Of a DNA stretch of 28,081 bases, positions 11,294 through 20,930 are shown piece by piece (positions within the stretch are counted from its first letter, which is position 1; every line of letters starts with the position of its first letter). Both the position numbers and the translations under genes were made by a program. The DNA comes from Carex sylvatica (Eukaryota > Streptophyta > Magnoliopsida > Poales > Cyperaceae): the NCBI GenBank assembly GCA_964058845.1, contig CAXKVR010000769.1:1-28081 (forward strand). Direction: 5' to 3'. The notes below the pieces were generated by a model. The model was not told the origin of the DNA. It was given only the letters and a program-made list of their open reading frames with translations, and ran no database searches.

Positions 11294-13807
11294 TTAATTA
11301 GCTGGTTCAAGCAATATTTTGGTTATTAGATCCTTGGTATCAGTGTCAGGCTTGGCATATCCATCGCCAAGTTGGTAAAAACGTTGTGCCGTGCGTGCAA
11401 TATTGAAAGCAACATTGTTGATGGACTTCTCAAAAGCAGAATTGCCTACAGCTTCACTGTTGAGTGATATCCAGTTTTTCCAAATCAGCTCCTTTATTTC
11501 TTGGCGAGCAACAGATTCTGTGACACTTCGGTCACGCATATAACATTGAATGGATTTGTCGGTATCCCCCCGCTCTATCTCATCCTATAATTAGAATTGT
11601 GATGAGTAATGCAAGAAAATTGTTTGAAATGCCGTGTATATAATGTAATATATTGATTTCTTCTTTTTCAGATGGTTCAGGATCCTAATATTGATACCAA
11701 ACTCATTTTCAAATATCTTTTCAGGTTTTCTGAGTCATTTTGAAACAATAGGAACGAAACATCTGGTTGGTTATTTGCCCCCAAATTTATTTGGACAACA
11801 TCATAAAATTCATTATTATTACCTTGTTATATCCATATAATTTTAGTGCACTTACAGTGGATGTTCCTAAGTCGTCATAAAGTCGTAGGTTCAGCGCTGA
11901 ATATCGAAGAATTTTAGGATAACCAGATGAGAACTGCTCTAGATCTTTATCGGTAACATAATCGTTCATACAGTAGGCATAAGAAAGACCTATGTGCGCT
12001 GAAATTGAGATCCATGCGTTCTCAAGGTATTCCTCCAATGTTGGTGCATATCCATTGTGGTACCACCTTGCTTCCACTAAGAATCCTTTGCATAGATCTT
12101 TCCACTGCCAAATTATTTATACAATAAATGTACAATATAAAAATAAGTTATTTTCACCACTGATTCCATGATTTTTTATAAATATACAATATAAAAATAT
12201 ATGTACAATAAATTCCACTGATTCCATGATTACTATGTAAAAATACAGTATGTCTTAGTCAGCCTTCAATTTCATTATATTTTTTAGTGATCAGATGGTA
12301 AACAAATTGTGCAAAGGAAATAACTGTAATATGGATTAATTAATTACCGCTCGTCTAAGATACGGAATAACATCAAGCCCTTTTTCTTTTAAGACTTCAT
12401 TACCCTGATCTTCGACAGTACTAAAGAGAGCTAAAATGCACATCCGAAAGTTTTCGGGAAGTCCTTCTGCAACTGTGACATCCCAGCTTCAAAAGAAAAT
12501 TATGATTAAGAATTGAAATAGCCTATATATTATTCAAAATAAATAAAAATATAAGTTACAACCGTAAACACTTACTGTTCGACAGCATTAGTAAAGACCT
12601 CAAGTTCATCCAATGACCCATAAACATCATAGATATCATCAATTGTTGTAATTAGGCAGATTGCCTGTGTGTTTGCTATTCTATAACTTGAATTCTCTGG
12701 TAGATCATAAGCATAGCCTTCACTCCACATGTAGTTCTCAACGAGCCTGTCGCGAATAAATGGTAGTTTCTCATAAAGCCGCAAATCAGTCCACCATCTG
12801 GACAAAGGATAAGTGAAAAGAAATTTAAAACAGGGATCAATTTGAATCATTGAAAATTTGAAATATCATTTCCTTATTTATTGAATTATTTTATTTATAT
12901 ATTATTGATATTTACCTTGATACTTGCTTCAGTTCTTTCTTGTACAAGTTCTGCATTAAATTAAAATTCAAAACAGCCAGTTCCCACAGTGCAGGTCTGA
13001 TATGCTTGTCTATCTTGTATTGCTCGATAAACCACCGATTGTGCATTCTTTGCATCCTCCAATGCAAAGGGAGCTCCAGTGCATGGGTAACTTGTTCTTT
13101 AAGCCTTGAATTATCATACTTAGAGCTCTCCAAAAAATTTGTTAGGTGTTTGGTTGTGTAGTGCCTGGCCTTCTCCAATCCCTCTTCTCCTTCTTTCGCG
13201 AGAAAAGAAGCCTGGTACAAACTGATCATCTCTTTAATGTCTGAATATGGCTTTACTTTGCAGTTTCCTTTGTCATCCAAGTAACTATGGAATATATCTG
13301 TTCAAAGTTTGTGTGTACGTATGACATCAGCCACATATTTTCAAAGTTAAGTAAATATTAAAAGCTGAGGATGAGCATTTAGTCTATTGACTAAGGCAAT
13401 AGTGCATTTCGTATAGTATATTCAAGTCTGAAAACCCGACTGAAATTTATTGTGAATATTCGAAATTAATCGGCTTGACTTTCATCTTTAACTTACAATA
13501 AATTATTTAAAAACACCAAAATTATGTAAAACTGATCACCTATTTATCGTCTAGTATAAATCCAATTTCAATCTTTAATGTGAAAATTTTATATGTGAGA
13601 TTAAAAAAAACATTATTTTAGTCGGAACCCAACTCAAACACACAATATATATTGGCTTTCTCAAAGAATTCTAATACATAATTTTGCTAAACCAGAGGCC
13701 CATGGAGGCCAATGAACATTTCCTTCCATATATAACGCCACATTTTTTTTTCCCTTTATATATTTTTTTTGGTTGTGTATGTGTGTCCGTGTGTGTGTGT
13801 GTGGGCG

Positions 13808-13844
<37 letters not shown>

Positions 13845-15165
13845 TATTGGGACTGCATATTTTGCAATTTTTATTGTTTTTTCAAAAGATGTTGTGGGAG
13901 GGGCCTAGCCATCCAAATTATCTACAAATGGTTCTCAGCTGGATCAAAATCTGTTGTTATTCTCGTGCATGAATAATGCTCCTGCTATCTCTGCTTTTTC
14001 AAATTCAGTCATTGAATTGTTTCGAAATACGTGCACAGAAAAGTTTTGAAAAAAAATTGCTTTGAGATTTGTTCCCGAAAAAAATTGAACGGTTAGATTC
14101 AGAAAAGCAATGATAGCAGGGTTACTGTTCACGGGAAGAGAATAACAACGGATTTTATTCCTTCCCAGCCGGGTTTTAAACTTCCAATCTCCCAAACGAA
14201 AGAACATTCATTTTTGCTACTGTAGTTATAATAATTGACAGCCACTGCCAAATCTTTCAAAAATAAAGAATGAATATTTATTTTTGCCACTAGACAAAAC
14301 GCCCATTCTCCATATTTTGCAACTCTAACAGAAACTCATATATAAAAAGAAAATAACTAACAACAAGTTAATTAATGTGTTTCCAATATTATCTCTATTA
14401 AAACTATTAAGAATATGGAACGCCAGAAAAGACATTCTGCCTTTCAAAGTTGAATCACCAATTGTCGAGATGACATATATAATAGTTGATAACTAAATTT
14501 TATGTTAGGAATATATAAATATACAAAAATATATACCTTCCTGTACACTAAACCCATGCATCCTCAACAGTCTGAAAAGAAGTGATACTTCATAGAGATC
14601 ACCAAGCATTACAGATGGAGAATTATGATCCATTGATGCATGGATGTTTGTAATCACGCAGTTTATCTCGTCCTCGAAATAAACTGCGACTCCGAGCTGT
14701 TGCAAGGCATCAACAAGCTCTAACTTATCCCTGAGCAACCCTTCCTTGCATATCATTTGACTCACCTCTTTCTTGAGCTTGCATAATCTTTCCATGTTTT
14801 TACCCTCCTTCATGTTCATAAACAAAAACAAAAACAAACAGAATGTGTCTGTCATTAATCAAGCTGATTAATGATTGCACGGATGTGTGTACGTGTGTGT
14901 GTATTGGGCTTAAGAAGTTTTCTTTAGATACAACTAAACTTCATAAACGGGTTTCATACAGATTTGTTAATTTGCTTACATGTTCGTCTTCAATATTTAA
15001 CGACTGTATGAAGTTATCATTCCATATTGTCGATGGATAGTTTCCCGACCGTCGCTCAAACCCTGGAGACTGTAAATTTGCGTAAATACGGAATCGACAT
15101 GAAAGCCCTCTCATTTGTGTCCGGCGAACCGGGATGAAAGATGGAAGTGCAAAGCATAGAGCTAT
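11294..15165 (-). CDS. TPS-b terpene synthase (monoterpene synthase type), start codon lost
   Basis: Class I terpene synthases ionise prenyl diphosphates (GPP for plastid TPS-b enzymes) at a Mg2+ site. Exons: 15165-14980, 14807-14537, 13297-12916, 12797-12576, 12486-12348, 12104-11856, 11584-11294. All introns are GT/AG, and every junction keeps one frame (1740 nt; 579 codons plus TAA). The 139- and 249-bp exons are the sizes usual for class III TPS genes. Motifs: RRSGNYPSTIW (RRX8W, 15054-15022), FIRDR, DDIYD (12640-12626) and DDLGTST/DE (NSE/DTE, split across exons 6 and 7). RRX8W places it in TPS-b. The N-terminus (ALCFALPSFIPVRRTQ) looks like a plastid transit peptide, but the codon where Met is expected is ATA, preceded by in-frame TAA. 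The first in-frame ATG is codon 18 (15114), leaving about 20 residues before RRX8W. An out-of-frame ATG at 15157 lies upstream. The gene may be a very young pseudogene or may start at codon 18. Product specificity cannot be read. Confidence 0.88.
13770..13842. repeat. GT-rich run and 34-base poly-G in TPS intron 2
   Basis: A GT-rich tract (about 13770-13803) leads into an uninterrupted run of 34 G on the + strand (13809-13842). The gene is transcribed from the minus strand, so the pre-mRNA carries C34 while the template strand carries the G run. Length may be unstable and hard to sequence accurately. The tract sits in an enlarged intron 2 (14536-13298, 1239 bp). Confidence 0.85.
13964..14137. 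repeat. Imperfect inverted repeat (foldback) in TPS intron 2
   Basis: The arm 13964-14022 (CGTGCATGAATAATGCTCC onward) pairs imperfectly, about 75% by eye, with 14080-14137 read in reverse complement (the shared core is CCTGCTATC). This gives a 170-bp foldback that may be a degraded MITE. No clear target-site duplication is seen. Confidence 0.4.
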
Positions 15166-15213
15166 TTATGCAAGGAATTGTAATTAAATTATTGGAGTAC
15201 ACTTGTAGCTGTG

Positions 15214-15376
15214 CATATATTAATTTAAGATTGCTACACTCCTCTTCCATTTATAGATACAGAGTCTGATTACCGAACAACCTAGTACTCTCCTACACAT
15301 GGCCCACCAGGATCATGCTGTATTTGGAACAAGAGATCTGATAATGAGTTAATGACTGAGGCCATGCACCAAAATT
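15214..15376 (-). repeat. Proximal copy of duplicated TPS promoter block (163 bp)
   Basis: This block is 98% identical (three differences that I can count) to 15884-16046, in direct orientation at an offset of exactly 670 bp. It contains the TATA box and the presumed transcription start of the terpene synthase gene. Sequences on both sides of the two copies are unrelated, so the duplicated unit is only this 163-bp segment. Confidence 0.9.
15249..15257 (-). promoter_or_regulatory. Terpene synthase core promoter TATA box
   Basis: Read on the minus strand, TCTATAAAT lies about 84-92 bases before the ancestral start position. Transcription would begin near 15222, giving a leader of roughly 55-60 bases. 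A short upstream frame (ATG near 15216, 10 codons) and the out-of-frame ATG at 15157 would precede codon 18. The box lies inside a duplicated block, so an identical copy exists at 15919-15927. Confidence 0.5.
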
Positions 15377-15883
15377 TGATAGGTTTTGAAGTTAATCTCA
15401 CCCAGAAATTGGTGAGCTTAAGAACACTGTATCTATTCTTTAAAGTTCTCATTTTACCTTTTTAAAAAATAAAAATATGTAGTTTGTGTAAAAAAATGTA
15501 TAGTCTTCTAATTGATCATTTTTTAGTGATTAATAATTCATTTCTTTACATACACAATTAGTATTTAGGTATATGCTTGTGTACACATCACAAATAAAAA
15601 ATGAATCATTTTTACTCAAAACCGGCCAATTAGAAGAATGACTATATCTCTGAAAACATGCTACATAATTTTTTTTTTTAATAAAGTGTAAATGGATACT
15701 TTATAAATTACACTAAATAACATATACAGAATTCTAACTTTTTTTTTGTTACTAATTCTTCTTTAAAATAAATAATTTAAAAACTAATTGAAATGTTTAG
15801 AAATTTATAATTTAAAAAATAACCATAAAGATTAAAAAATATTAAAAATTTATACCGATACTACCTATCTAGAAGTTCTCATT

Positions 15884-16046
15884 CATATATTAATTTAAGA
15901 TTGCTACACTCCTCTTCCATTTATAGATACAGAATCTGATTACCGAACAACCTAGTACTCTCCTACACATGACCCACCAGGATCATGCTGTATTTGGAAC
16001 AAGAGATCTGATAATGAGTTAATGACTGAGGCCATGAACCAAAATT
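15884..16046 (-). repeat. Distal copy of duplicated TPS promoter block
   Basis: Direct repeat of 15214-15376, including the TATA box (15919-15927). The 507 bp between the copies is AT-rich and holds no gene. If active, this copy would give a transcript with about 670 extra leader bases containing many short upstream frames. Confidence 0.9.
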
Positions 16047-17640
16047 TTGGCGAGATGCCATCACAGTACTTGTTGTTTTTGTAAAACCCAAATCACTCAA
16101 GTTGATTTTGTAAAGTTTTTATTTATGGTTTATAAAAGAAATGCTGTATTTTGAAGTTTTTGAGGGGTATACGTGAAATTCCCCCTTAATTTTGAAATGA
16201 TTTTTCTCGTGCCAGTTAACATATATGGCCACGTGGGACAATAGTAAAATCACATGGCAGCAACAATTGTTGACTGGACCAGCAATTTGATTACGGAACG
16301 ATATAATGACCATGCACCTACATGTAAATGATTAACAGACTATATTCTAAATATGAAGCGTCTAATTTTTCACGTTTTATTTCAAAAAAAAACTGTCATT
16401 TGACTTGCACGAATCATATAAAATTCTATATTCAATGCTGTAAACTTATATAACTAATTTTATAAAACGCACTTTAAAATTCTAACATCCAACGGAACTA
16501 CTTTTTGTACTTACAACTTGCACAGTTTGTCAAATTAACTGTACTTGATACGGAACCACTTGATGTACTTCTCTAACTTACAGTTAATGACAGTTTTAAA
16601 ACCTTCTAGAACATTTAAAAATTGAACCACTTCTCAAACTTACAGTTTTTTCAAAATAATCTCGAAAATTATACAAAATTATTTTTTTTTTCATCAAAAT
16701 TATTTTGTTTGAATCAAATTTTCTTTTTCAAAATTAAAATTGTTTTTATTTATTTTCTTTAATTATTAATATTTATATATGCATCTATATCCTATAAATA
16801 AACACTACACATTCTGTAAAACATACAGATGCAAACTATAGAATTTCAATACTATAAAATTTCCAAAAGTAAACTATAAAACTAACAAATGAAAACTATA
16901 AAACTGTAAATCTGAAACCAAAAACACTATAAAACTGAGATAAACACGCTGTAAAATTTAATACTATAAATTTAAAAGATGTAAATAATAAAACTAACAG
17001 ATGCAAACTATAAATCATCAATACATCAAATATTACAACAACATTGTTAAACATTAGTAATTGTTCACAAAATGAATACTGTAAAATTAATATGATAAAT
17101 ACTGTAAAATGATAATATCAATACTTCATATCGCCTTTCTATCATCTATTTCTTCTAGATTTTCATTAGTGGCCGTTGCTGTCGTTGCTCCATCCAATGA
17201 AGAAATAGAGATAACATGCATCAACAGTTATCACTGTCGATCTCAATAACTCGAAGGAGAGAGAGACCGTCGCGGCCGTCGCTCCATCCAATGAAGAAAT
17301 AAAGAATTAGAAAGAGAGAGAGTTCATTGGATATCGATACGCTTTAGAATTGATTCTCCATATTCGATTCGAGTTTTTAATAATTTGTTACATTCGAATG
17401 TAAAGGTGTAGATTAAAAGAGAACAAAACGAAAAGAGAGAGTTCATTGGATTTGATTTCTCTTATGATCAGATCAGAAGAGAAATTTTGATGAACAAAAG
17501 AAAAGAGATGTAGATTTATCAGAGCAGAGAACTTGATGAAAGAGAAGAGATTGATCAGAAAAATTGAGAAGAGAAAAAAGAACAGAGAAAGAAAGAGATT
17601 GGAAAATTATTAAAGAAGACGGTTAAGACAGTTTGGAAGT
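16047..17640. other. Intergenic AT-rich DNA with degenerate short repeats
   Basis: No gene is seen. About 16490-16650 repeats the phrase ACCACTT...CTTACAGTT. About 16850-17050 holds degenerate copies of AAACTATAAAACTAACAGATG. Between 17180 and 17460 the decamer ATCCAATGAA occurs twice directly (17192, 17286) and twice inverted as TTCATTGGAT (near 17322 and 17442), next to GA-rich runs. Confidence 0.5.
16229..16236. promoter_or_regulatory. G-box (CCACGTGG) with nearby W-box
   Basis: A perfect palindromic CCACGTGG lies about 1 kb upstream of the terpene synthase start, with a W-box core TTGACT at 16270-16275. bHLH/bZIP and WRKY factors that bind these boxes commonly control plant terpene genes under jasmonate and defence signalling. 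Relevance here is inferred from position only. Confidence 0.35.
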
Positions 17641-17764
17641 GTCGTTGGAAGTCTGTTAGTGGATAGCGCTATGGACAAAATGTGGACAAAGGTCTGTGGA
17701 CCAGCACCTTTTATCTTGAAATTAAATATGGATTTCGTAATGGAGACCATACACCAACATAGTG

Positions 17765-18050
17765 TATTGAAATTACCCCCGGGGGTCAAACCTGAATTGG
17801 TCTGTCCGTCGCCCGTACCCGACCTGACTGGACCCGTGCCTGGGTTTGGAACGGGTACACAAGTAATCCGGGTGGGGGTTAAAACGGGCCGAGACCGGTC
17901 TTTTAGAAGAAAAAAAATTCGTGATAACTCGAACCGTGCCAAACCTGTACCCGCCCGAACAAGACAGCCTACCCGCCGAACCCCCCCCCCCCCCCCCCCC
18001 CCGCCCAAACTTCCCGTACCGGCCTACTCATACCCGCCTACCCCCGAAAA
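17765..18050. repeat. GC-rich ACCCG-type island with 22-base poly-C
   Basis: The island is made of variants of CGTACCCGACC and ACGGGTAC and has an uninterrupted run of 22 C at 17981-18002. The open frames across it are low-complexity (Pro/Arg/Gly) and are not genes. The composition resembles subterminal regions of plant hAT elements, but I could not define ends or a target duplication. Confidence 0.4.
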
Positions 18051-19215
18051 TTCAAATTTAAAAAAAAAAAAAACGTTTTTATTTTTAAAATTCAAAATTT
18101 ATTTTCCCCCACACAAAATACATGTGCATGTTTTCATTACTTTAAAATGTAACCATCATTTACCATTAATGTATTATTGTGAAACTAAAGACGATCTAAC
18201 TCAATTGCTCATTTATATATCAATAACGATTTTTTTAAACATGAGTAATATATATTTAACTATTAATCATTTCCGTTTCAAATGAATGAACCGTATCACC
18301 GATTAAAAATATTTGTTTTATAAATAACGATTTTACACGAATTTTCAAACAAATTTTTAAGTTGTTGTTGCACCAAATAAATTAATCCCGTGCACCCGCC
18401 AGATGAAAACCCGGATACAGTCCATAGAATATTTACTATACCAATATTGAGTTACTTATCAGTAAACGGTATTACAATATTAAATAAAAAATATACTATT
18501 TAAATTGTTTCCTCGGTTTACAATTTTTTTTTTTTAAATGGTCAAAGAAAGTCCATAACCCAATTAGGAAAGAGTCGAGGTAACATAATATTTCTAATTA
18601 GATCCGAACCGTCGGATTAAAATTGAGATTAATTCTATATGAGATCAACTTAATACACGGGACCATTAATATTTATACGGCTGAAATGTACGGAATTTCT
18701 TTAATATTTATGTAAATTCTGATCAGATGAACCTGATCTAAAACATAAATACGATATTACCTTAGATAATGATATGAAATTATGAATTCATTAGAAAACA
18801 CTGAATTTCAAATATGAAACAAGAAAGTTTAATGAGTGTTCTCGGACACCATGCTAAAGTTACAAATGGTTAAATCAAGATTCACGAACTATTGAATTCT
18901 TTAGAGAATTTTTAATAAATCCATGAAAAGGTATTATGATTTTTTAGTCTTTTCTAGTCATATGTGCTATAGAGTTGTCATAAATTTAATTATTGAACAA
19001 AATATATGTACTGTGATTCAAGAAACGCAGCAATTAAATCATTCACAATAAATTTTACCACATATAAGAACCAACACGTGAGAGATCATTCGAAAATCCA
19101 ATTCTTTTTTTTTGTAAATATTTATATTAAAATACTTGACCACATCTTTACTTAAAATGAACTTCAATCACATGCTAGAAATTATTATTGGTGACCACAA
19201 GGCCTAAAGTGTCAT
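18051..19215. other. Intergenic AT-rich DNA, nothing recognised
   Basis: No coding frame, RNA gene or defined element was recognised on either strand. Confidence 0.5.
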
Positions 19216-19505
19216 GGAATAGTGTTTTGCAAACGGGCCGAGCTGGGCGGACCGGGCAAAACCCGGGCACGGACACGGGCACGGGCGACACGGGTACACG
19301 GGTACAACGAGACGGGTAGCACGGTTTTTTTTTTAAAAAAACATGCCCTGCACGTTTCAAACCCGTGCTCGTCTTGGATTCGGAGGCAGGGCATTCTGGA
19401 TAGGGGGCAAGGCGGTCCGGTTCGGATTTTTTTTTTTCTGTTTTTTTCTGTTTTTTTTCTATTTTTTTCTGTTGTTTTCTGCTTTTTTCTATTTTTTTCC
19501 TTTGT
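19216..19505. repeat. GC-rich ACGGG repeat island and pyrimidine-rich run
   Basis: Positions 19231-19322 contain repeated ACGGGCAC and ACGGGTAC units, including AACGGGCCGAG, which is also present near 17884. Downstream (19428-19501) is an almost pure T/C tract with repeated TTTTTTTCTG units. It probably belongs to the same transposon-derived sequence type as the 17.8-kb island. It is not a gene. Confidence 0.4.
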
Positions 19506-19603
19506 AAAACAATAAATTATAAATTTAAATTCATTTAAACTAAAATTCATTTGACATGGTTGTATATTTGAACTCAATAATTTTTGTTATAATAAAATAT
19601 ATA

Positions 19604-19718
19604 AAAATTACTAATTATTTTAAAATAATGTTTCTTAAATTAATTACTTAAATCAATTACTTTAAATATAAATCAAAATTACTAATTATTTTAAAACAAT
19701 GTTGCTTAAATCAACTAC
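19604..19718. repeat. 44-bp direct repeat, 71-bp spacing
   Basis: The segments at 19604-19647 and 19675-19718 match with about four differences (both begin AAAATTACTAATTATTTTAA). They lie just outside or at the left end of the Mutator-like element. Confidence 0.6.
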
Positions 19719-19797
19719 CGAAATTTTTATAAATACCCAAAACAAATAATGAATTACGGAATCTACCCTATTTTTTATAAAAATTCGATTTATGCCC

Positions 19798-19923
19798 TGT
19801 CCGGTTAACGGTTAACCGGACATAGGGTTTTTTTCCGCTGAATGGAGTCCCGGACATTTATCAAATATCCGGTTAACCGTTAACCGGAAAAATATCACGA
19901 GTCCGGTTAACCGTTAACCGGAC
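19798..19923. promoter_or_regulatory. Three long palindromes with paired GGTTAAC boxes
   Basis: Palindromes lie at 19798-19822 (25 bp, core CCGGTTAACGGTTAACCGG), 19868-19888 (21 bp) and 19901-19923 (23 bp, core CCGGTTAACCGTTAACCGG). The first has G at its centre; the other two have C. The first and third are followed by the same sequence, ACATAGGGTTTTTTT, so a unit of about 36 bp is duplicated. They lie just upstream of the PMD gene leader, in the terminal zone of the element. They could be transposase- or host-factor-binding sites; GGTTAA is a GT-box core for trihelix factors. The binding role is inference. Confidence 0.75.
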
Positions 19924-19959
19924 ATAGGGTTTTTTTTTTGCAGCCCGTGACCCCTCGCT

Positions 19960-19975
19960 CGCGTTTTAAAACGCG
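19960..19975. promoter_or_regulatory. Perfect 16-bp palindrome upstream of the PMD leader
   Basis: CGCGTTTTAAAACGCG is perfectly self-complementary and embedded in a GC-rich stretch (19941-20010). The central TTTTAAAA may serve as a TATA-like element of the PMD promoter, with the GA-rich run that follows as 5' UTR. Confidence 0.4.
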
Positions 19976-20007
19976 TTCGTTTTCGTTTTTCTGCGGACTG
20001 TCGGCGA

Positions 20008-20151
20008 GGGAGAAATAGAGAGAGCGAGAGAGAGGCAGAGAGCGATTGCTGAAGAAAAAAAAAAAGGCGGCCGAGAGAAAGGAAGAAAGAAAAGAAGAAA
20101 GGAAAAAGAAGAAAGAAGGAAAAAAAAAGTGAAATTTTGAGAAAAAATCAG
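20008..20151 (+). other. GA-rich probable 5' UTR of the PMD gene
   Basis: This is a purine-rich run (GAGAGAGCGAGAGAGAGG, later GAAAGGAAGAAAG) ending in AAATCAG followed by GTTTTTT. A donor at 20152 could pair with the acceptor TTTTGTAG at 21897-21904, just before the ATG at 21906. The minisatellite DNA between would then be a leader intron of about 1.75 kb. Confidence 0.4.
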
Positions 20152-20169
20152 GTTTTTTTTTTTTCAGAA

Positions 20170-20930
20170 TATTTATTATATTGTTTTGAATTATTTAGAT
20201 GATTGTTTAGTTTATTTTGAATTATTTGAAATATTGTTTAGATTATTTAGAATATTGTTTAGATTATTTAGAATTATTTGCATTATTATTTAGATTATTG
20301 AGAATATTGTTTAGATTATTGAGAATTATTTGGATTATTATTTAGATTGTTTAGAATATTGTTTAGATTATTTAGAATTATTTGCATTATTATTTAGATT
20401 ATTTAGAATATTGTTTAGATTATTTAGAATATTGTTTAGATTATTTAGAATATTGTTTAGATTATTTAGAATTATTTGTATTATTATTTAGATTATTTAG
20501 AATATTGTTTAGATTATTTAGAATATTGTTTAGATTATTTAGAATTATTTGCATTATTATTTAGATTATTGAGAATATTGTTTAGATTATTTAGAATTAT
20601 TTGGATTATTATTTAGATTGTTTAGAATATTGTTTAGATTATTTAGAATTATTTGCATTATTATTTAGATTATTTAGAATATTGTTTAGATTATTTAGAA
20701 TATTGTTTAGATTATTTAGAATATTGTTTAGATTATTTAGAATTATTTGTATTATTATTTAGATTATTTAGAATATTGTTTAGATTATTTAGAATATTGT
20801 TTAGATTATTTAGAATTATTTGCATTCTTATTTAGATTATTTAGAATATTGTTTAGATTATTTAGAATATTGTTTAAATTGTTTAGAATTTACAATATTG
20901 CTTAGATTATTTGTTTAGAATATTGTCGAA
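20170..20930 (+). repeat. 21-bp minisatellite with a 271-bp higher-order repeat
   Basis: The basic unit is about 21 bp (ATTATTTAGAATATTGTTTAG) with variants ending in GAATTATTTGCATT. These units form a higher-order period of 271 bp: 20280-20550 and 20551-20821 differ by only one base that I can see, and a third copy starts at 20822 and soon fades. Open frames through it (for example 20382-20564) are artefacts of the repeat. It probably lies within the PMD leader intron. Confidence 0.9.

Noticed and set aside
13684..13976. Glycine-run open frames on the + strand
   Set aside because: They are produced by the poly-G tract inside terpene synthase intron 2.
15056..15250. 64-codon minus-strand frame starting at 15250
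   Set aside because: Its start overlaps the TATA box, and it runs out of frame across the true exon 1 of the terpene synthase. Only its lower part could act as an upstream frame.
17659..18285. 208-codon open frame on the + strand (and an opposing minus-strand frame)
   Set aside because: It runs through the C22 homopolymer and ACCCG repeats, its translation is low-complexity Pro/Arg, and it matches no family.
19216..19577. Overlapping frames on both strands across the ACGGG repeats
   Set aside because: They are repeat- and pyrimidine-tract-derived low-complexity peptides.
20382..20835. Two near-identical 60-codon open frames (MHYYLDYLEYC...)
   Set aside because: They are translations of the 21-bp minisatellite repeated at a 271-bp period, with no independent coding evidence.
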